A stretch of 44,994 nt of DNA, from positions 1 to 44,994 of the forward strand of contig JAEZJZ010000099.1 in NCBI GenBank assembly GCA_023436245.1, in the 5' to 3' direction. Shown here piece by piece: positions 41,069-44,994 of the stretch (position 1 is the first letter of the stretch; every line of letters starts with the position of its first letter). The notes beneath the pieces are model-generated. The model did no database searches, had not been told where the DNA came from, and saw only the letters and a list, made by a program, of their open reading frames with translations. The stretch is from Bacillota bacterium. Its GTDB lineage: Bacteria > Bacillota > UBA994 > UBA5500. The position numbers were made by a program, and so were the translations under genes.

Positions 41069-41105
41069 AGCACGCTTGATGATTCTCGTCAAGCGTGCTT
41101 TTTTG
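41069..41105 (+). terminator. Riboswitch-associated terminator
   Basis: AGCACGCTTGA and TCAAGCGTGCT form a perfect 11-bp stem around a 9-base loop, followed by TTTTTTG. Confidence 0.9.
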
Positions 41106-41184
41106 TGCGCTTGACCACTGTATCATCGTGAAGGCCCAAGCACTTTGGGCAGGATTGCTCACAATTTGAAGGAGGTCAGGCAAG

Positions 41185-42552
41185 ATGCAAACTGGCAATC
41201 AGACCGCCTTGCGGCGGGAGTTGACGCTATTTGACGCTGCAGCGATCATCATCGGGATCATGATCGGATCTGGAATTTTCTTTATCCCGACCTACGTATT
41301 TGGGCGCGCAGGCGCTCCCGGGCTAGCCTTGCTGGTTTGGGTGGCCGCCGGTGTGGTCTCGGTCCTCTCCGGACTCTGCTACGCCGAACTTGGAGCGGCT
41401 CTGCCCAAGGCGGGCGGATCCTATGTTTACCTGAAGCAGGCCTTCGGGCCGATGTGGGCCTTTCTGAACACGTGGACTAGTTTCCTGATTGGTGGCCCCG
41501 GCTCCATCGCTGCTCTCGCCGTAGCCTTTGCCACCTACACCAGCTTCTTTCTCTCCCTTTCCGCCCTGGGCGTGAAGCTGTTGGCCATCGGGGCGGTGGT
41601 CTTCCTCACTGCCATCAACATCATCGGCGTGCGTCAAGGCGCGCTGGTGCAGCGCATCTTCACCGTCGCCAAGGTGATTCCAATCATCGTCATCATCGTC
41701 TTCGGGCTGATTCGCGGTCAGGTAGGCGAGTTTACCCCCTTGTTGCCCCAGGCGGGTGGCGGCAGCTTGGTTGGCGCTTTCGGCATGGCCATGATTGCCG
41801 CCCTCTGGGCCTTCACCGGCTGGGCAAATGTGAACAGTGTGGCGGAAGAGCTGAAGAACCCGGCCCGCGATCTGCCCCGGGCCATGATGCTAGGCGTCGG
41901 CGGCGTCACCCTGCTCTACCTGCTGTTCAACGTAGCCCTGCTCAAGGTGATGCCGATGGCCGACATCGTTGCCAACAATCGTCCGGCGGCAGTGGCCGCG
42001 ACCACCCTCTTCGGCAGTATCGGTGGGGCAGTGATTGCCGGCGGCGCGCTGATTTCCATCTTCGGTTCAACCAATGGCTGTGTGTTGGCTTTTCCACGCA
42101 ATTACTTCGCGATGGCGCGCGATGGCCTGTTCTGGGGCCGCTTGGCCGAAATCAGTCCGCGCTACGGAACACCGGTTGTCTCATTGCTGTCATCGGCTGC
42201 GCTGTCCATCGTGCTCATCCTGAGCGGCAGCTTCGACCAGTTGACCAACTTGGTCGTCTTCTCGGGGATGATCTTCACCACCATGGTGGTGGCCTCGCTG
42301 TTTGTGCTGCGTCGCACGATGCCGGATTTGCCTCGTCCTTATCGCGTCGTGGGCTATCCGGTGGTGCCGATTGTCGTCCTACTCCTGAACCTCTGGCTGC
42401 TGTTCAATACACTGATGGAAGACCCGCGCACATCTCTGATCGGATTGGTTGTTCCCTTGCTGGGCATTCCAGTATATTATTGGTTCAGCAGGAGAAATGC
42501 TGCGCGCCTCAACAGCGCTGCGGCTGTCTTGGAACCGGGCAACGACGATTGA
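41185..42552 (+). CDS. APC-family amino acid permease, probably lysine-related
   Basis: This 455-residue transporter has about 12 helices. The APC signature is clear in helix 1 (IIIGIMIGSGIFFIP) and after it (LSGLCYAELGAALPKAGGSYVYL), with GWANVNSVAEELKNPARDLP in the helix 6-7 loop. The LAT/SteT-like branch seems likely. The ATG follows GAAGGAGGTC. A lysine riboswitch, leader frame and terminator directly upstream imply repression by lysine, so lysine or a related cationic amino acid is the likely substrate. That is inferred from regulation, not from the protein itself. Confidence 0.9.
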   Translation: MQTGNQTALRRELTLFDAAAIIIGIMIGSGIFFIPTYVFGRAGAPGLALLVWVAAGVVSVLSGLCYAELGAALPKAGGSYVYLKQAFGPMWAFLNTWTSFLIGGPGSIAALAVAFATYTSFFLSLSALGVKLLAIGAVVFLTAINIIGVRQGALVQRIFTVAKVIPIIVIIVFGLIRGQVGEFTPLLPQAGGGSLVGAFGMAMIAALWAFTGWANVNSVAEELKNPARDLPRAMMLGVGGVTLLYLLFNVALLKVMPMADIVANNRPAAVAATTLFGSIGGAVIAGGALISIFGSTNGCVLAFPRNYFAMARDGLFWGRLAEISPRYGTPVVSLLSSAALSIVLILSGSFDQLTNLVVFSGMIFTTMVVASLFVLRRTMPDLPRPYRVVGYPVVPIVVLLLNLWLLFNTLMEDPRTSLIGLVVPLLGIPVYYWFSRRNAARLNSAAAVLEPGNDD

Positions 42553-42645
42553 AGCCACGCGCTAGTCTTGGGGTTGATGGCAGACTAGCAGGTCGTCATG
42601 GTGCTGACAGAGTATAGGGTACATTGGATAAAGGAGGGCAAACAA

Positions 42646-44253
42646 ATGCAAGTAGATCGGATTCTGATCGGCGGCAACATTCTCACTATGGATCGCAACC
42701 AACCCCGGGCCAGCGCTCTGGCCATTTCTGGACAGACACTGGTGGCAGTGGGCACTGACGAGGAGATTCTGGAGCTCCGTCAAGCCGAGACGGAGGTGGT
42801 TGACCTCTGCGGGCAGACTGTCATTCCTGGGCTGAACGACAGTCACATGCATCTGCAGACAGTGGGGGCGGGGCTCGAGCGCGTGCCGCTGGCTGGTGCT
42901 CGTTCCCGGGAAGAGATCGTCGCACTCGGTCGCCAGTTCTTGACGGATCACCCAGAAGCGCAATGGTTGCTCGGTTGGGGATGGAATCATGAGCATTTTG
43001 CTGATCGGCAGATGCCCACTCGCTACGATCTCGACCAAATTACCACCGAACGCCCCATTCTGTTCTCTCGCGCCTGTGGTCACATCGTGGCGGCAAACAG
43101 CCTCGCCCTCGAGTTGTCTGGTATCGGACAGAATCCGGAGCAGCCGGCGGGCGGGCTGATCGATGTGGATGAGCAGGGTGTTCCAACCGGAATCTTGCGC
43201 GAATGTCGCGGCCTGATCACGCAGCATATCCCCGCCGAGGCGGTTGCGGATTACAAGCGCACCCTGCAGGCGGCCGCCCATTTGGCTGCCAGCTACGGGC
43301 TGACCGGGGTGCAGACAGACGACATAGGCGAGGACATGGAGCACAAACTGCAAGCCTACAGCGAACTGGTGGCTGAGGGCAATCTGCCGATTCGGGTGAA
43401 TCTGCAGGTGCGCATCGCGCGCATGGACGTGTTCGCCCGTTATCTGGAGTTGCGTGAGCGTTACCAGTTCCCCGAGGGAACGGTGGAGTATGGCCCGGTG
43501 AAGCTGATGACGGACGGCTCATTAGGTGGCCGCACCGCCGCCATGCGTGAACCCTACGCGGATGATCCGACGACCAGCGGTGTGGCCGTGCTGACGCAGG
43601 CCCAGATCAACGAACTGCTCTCCGCCGCCCACAGCCACGGATTCCAGATGGCCGGTCATGCCATCGGCGATCGGGCAATGGATCTGCTGCTCAATGGTTT
43701 TGAACAGGCCTTAGGTGAACGGTCGGCTGTCGATGCGCGCCCGCGCATCATCCATGCGCAGATCACCACCCCAGATATTCTGCAGCGCATTCAGCGGATG
43801 GGCGTGGTCTGCGACATCCAGCCTGGTTTTGTCGGCACCGACCTGCACATGGTCGAAAACCGGATCGGCAAGGAGCGGATGCAGAGCACCTATGCCTGGC
43901 GCACCATGCGCGAGATGGGCATCCCCACCGCCGGCGGTTCCGATTCGCCGGTGGAGAGCTGCAATCCGCTGATCGGCATTGAGATGGCGGTCACTCGTCA
44001 GGACCTGAACGGATTCCCCGAGGGTGGCTGGCTGCCTGGCGAGCGCCTCAGTGTTGAGGAAGCGATCGAGCTCTACACCATGGGCTCCGCCTATGCCACT
44101 TTCCATGAGGGCAGGCAAGGATCGCTTACGACCGGCAAGTACGCTGACTTCGTCGTGTTGTCGCAGGACATCACGCAGGTTAGTCCGGCGGACATCCATC
44201 GCATTCCAGTCGCTGCCACCTACGTCGGCGGACGCGCTGTGTATCAGGCTTAA
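42646..44253 (+). CDS. YtcJ-like metal-dependent amidohydrolase
   Basis: About 535 residues from the ATG at 42646, behind AAAGGAGGGC; the ATG at 42598 is less likely. It is an amidohydrolase-3 (YtcJ/LAF3-type) TIM-barrel enzyme: an N-terminal small beta domain, the metal motif H-x-H in NDSHMHLQ near residue 66, KLMTDGSLGGRTAAM, GHAIGDRAM, HAQ, and the C-terminal Asp in GGSDSPVESCNP. Relatives hydrolyse amides or formamides of small molecules; the substrate is not readable. It follows the permease gene by about 90 bases and could share its transcript. Confidence 0.9.
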   Translation: MQVDRILIGGNILTMDRNQPRASALAISGQTLVAVGTDEEILELRQAETEVVDLCGQTVIPGLNDSHMHLQTVGAGLERVPLAGARSREEIVALGRQFLTDHPEAQWLLGWGWNHEHFADRQMPTRYDLDQITTERPILFSRACGHIVAANSLALELSGIGQNPEQPAGGLIDVDEQGVPTGILRECRGLITQHIPAEAVADYKRTLQAAAHLAASYGLTGVQTDDIGEDMEHKLQAYSELVAEGNLPIRVNLQVRIARMDVFARYLELRERYQFPEGTVEYGPVKLMTDGSLGGRTAAMREPYADDPTTSGVAVLTQAQINELLSAAHSHGFQMAGHAIGDRAMDLLLNGFEQALGERSAVDARPRIIHAQITTPDILQRIQRMGVVCDIQPGFVGTDLHMVENRIGKERMQSTYAWRTMREMGIPTAGGSDSPVESCNPLIGIEMAVTRQDLNGFPEGGWLPGERLSVEEAIELYTMGSAYATFHEGRQGSLTTGKYADFVVLSQDITQVSPADIHRIPVAATYVGGRAVYQA

Positions 44254-44268
44254 CCGATAACGATCACT

Positions 44269-44305
44269 AACGGGAGGTCTCGCCCTTGGCGAGGCCTCCC
44301 GTTTC
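44269..44305 (+). terminator. Terminator of the amidohydrolase gene
   Basis: ACGGGAGG-TCTCGCC and GGCGAGG-CCTCCCGT form a long stem with a CTT loop, followed by TTCATT. Confidence 0.8.
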
Positions 44306-44402
44306 ATTATCCTTGTTCTTCACAACTACATCTAGTGTCGCAAGGAATTACTGGAACAAATGGAGAACCATTGTCGTAGAAACTGGAAAGGGGGGAAAGC
44401 CG

Positions 44403-44834
44403 ATGAGTGAAAAGGCGCAGGTAATCGCGCCCTTGGTGTTGCGGAGTGAGCCGAGCATAGACGGTGCACCGCTCGCAGAAGTTCCGGTGGGCGCAACACT
44501 AGAAGTCCTGGAGCGCACATCCAGGTACGCACGTGTTAGTTATCGGGACGCGCGGAGAGAAGTGGAAGGGTGGGCAGCCGCAGCGATGCTGTCGCTGGGG
44601 CCCGCTGCGCACGGAAAGAGCTTAGTCTGCCCGGTCTGTGGCAGCAACACATGGTGCAAGAGGCACGCCTCTGTGCAAAGCTCGGCCTTCTTTTCCGCGC
44701 CGGTGCATTTGGAGAGCAAGCAAAGCGTAAGCGGCAGGCAGCAGGTGGAGCTGATTGCCTGCATCTGCTTGGCCTGCGGCTACGTCAGCTGGTTTGTCCC
44801 GCTGAGCCAGTTGGGCAGGCTGGATGGAGACTAG
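44403..44834 (+). CDS. SH3b-domain protein with a zinc-ribbon-like tail
   Basis: About 143 residues from the ATG at 44403, behind AAAGGGGGGAAAG. Residues about 5-65 resemble a bacterial SH3 domain (VLRSEPSIDGAPLAEVPVGATLEVLE, VEGWAAAAML). Residues about 75-135 carry two Cys pairs, CPVC and CLAC, about 40 residues apart, forming a probable zinc ribbon. There is no signal peptide, so it is cytoplasmic, which is unusual for an SH3b protein. The next gene starts 18 bases after the stop and is probably co-transcribed. Confidence 0.65.
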   Translation: MSEKAQVIAPLVLRSEPSIDGAPLAEVPVGATLEVLERTSRYARVSYRDARREVEGWAAAAMLSLGPAAHGKSLVCPVCGSNTWCKRHASVQSSAFFSAPVHLESKQSVSGRQQVELIACICLACGYVSWFVPLSQLGRLDGD

Positions 44835-44851
44835 GTCAACGTGGAGGAAGG

Positions 44852-44994
44852 ATGCAACGGGGACGGACCGAGACCGCTGAAGAATGGGTCAGTATTTCGG
44901 CCGTAGATAGTCAAGAACGAGTCGGCATTGCTCTCACTGATGTTTTTCCTGGAGAAATACGGCTACCTCAAGGCTGGCAGGTTGCTGCTTTGTC
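44852..44994 (+). CDS. Start of a gene cut by the window edge
   Basis: ATG at 44852 follows GTGGAGGAAGG and opens a frame of 47 codons that is still open at the end (MQRGRTETAEEWVSISAVDS and on). The sequence is soluble, and no family is recognisable from this fragment. It lies close behind the SH3b gene. Confidence 0.6.
   Translation, partial: MQRGRTETAEEWVSISAVDSQERVGIALTDVFPGEIRLPQGWQVAAL

Overview
This window looks like chromosome of a GC-rich, Gram-positive, spore-forming member of the Bacillota, most likely Clostridia-like. The reasons are the gene order yqfD-phoH-yqfF-ybeY-dgkA-cdd-era-recO followed by ccpN-ppsR-dgt-dnaG-sigA, a Spo0E-like peptide, a lipoteichoic-acid-synthase-type enzyme, lysine and ykkC riboswitches, strong Shine-Dalgarno sites and many TTG/GTG starts. 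I cannot name the genus.

Layout. Positions 1-230 hold short palindromic repeats. Positions 233-10104 are one tightly packed plus-strand operon: YqfD, PhoH-like ATPase, c-di-AMP phosphodiesterase-type YqfF, YbeY, an extended DgkA, DUF502, DUF881, cytidine deaminase, Era, DeoC and RecO. Positions 10231-17515 carry a DUF4342 gene, a CcpN-like repressor, the PPDK regulatory kinase/phosphorylase, a minus-strand coiled-coil repeat gene, dGTPase, primase and the housekeeping sigma factor, then tRNA-Asn and a CAU tRNA. A structured non-coding stretch lies at 12299-12491.

Positions 17760-19614 hold a ykkC-class riboswitch with a terminator ahead of a Na+-coupled amino-acid symporter. A tRNA-Val at 19682 is followed by the stump of a tyrosine integrase and a minus-strand accessory block: a HigB-like toxin with a HigA/ImmA antitoxin, a DEDDh exonuclease with a C-terminal membrane anchor, and a protein with TerB-like helical repeats and a BRCT domain. 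This looks like an eroded genomic island and is the best candidate here for an undescribed system.

From 24067 on are mostly single genes: an acetyltransferase, a serine hydrolase, a ComEC-like metallo-hydrolase lipoprotein with DUF3006, a two-component system, small membrane proteins, an ArsR/SRPBCC pair with a well-formed self-regulatory promoter, a Spo0E-like peptide, a multi-PAS GGDEF/HD-GYP protein, an LtaS-type enzyme, a lipoprotein, a lysine riboswitch with a leader peptide and an APC permease, a YtcJ-like amidohydrolase and an SH3b/zinc-ribbon protein. Palindromic repeats centred on GCATGC recur at 1-191, 37592-37700 and 40643-40742, and a second hairpin type recurs at 200-216 and 28919-29043.
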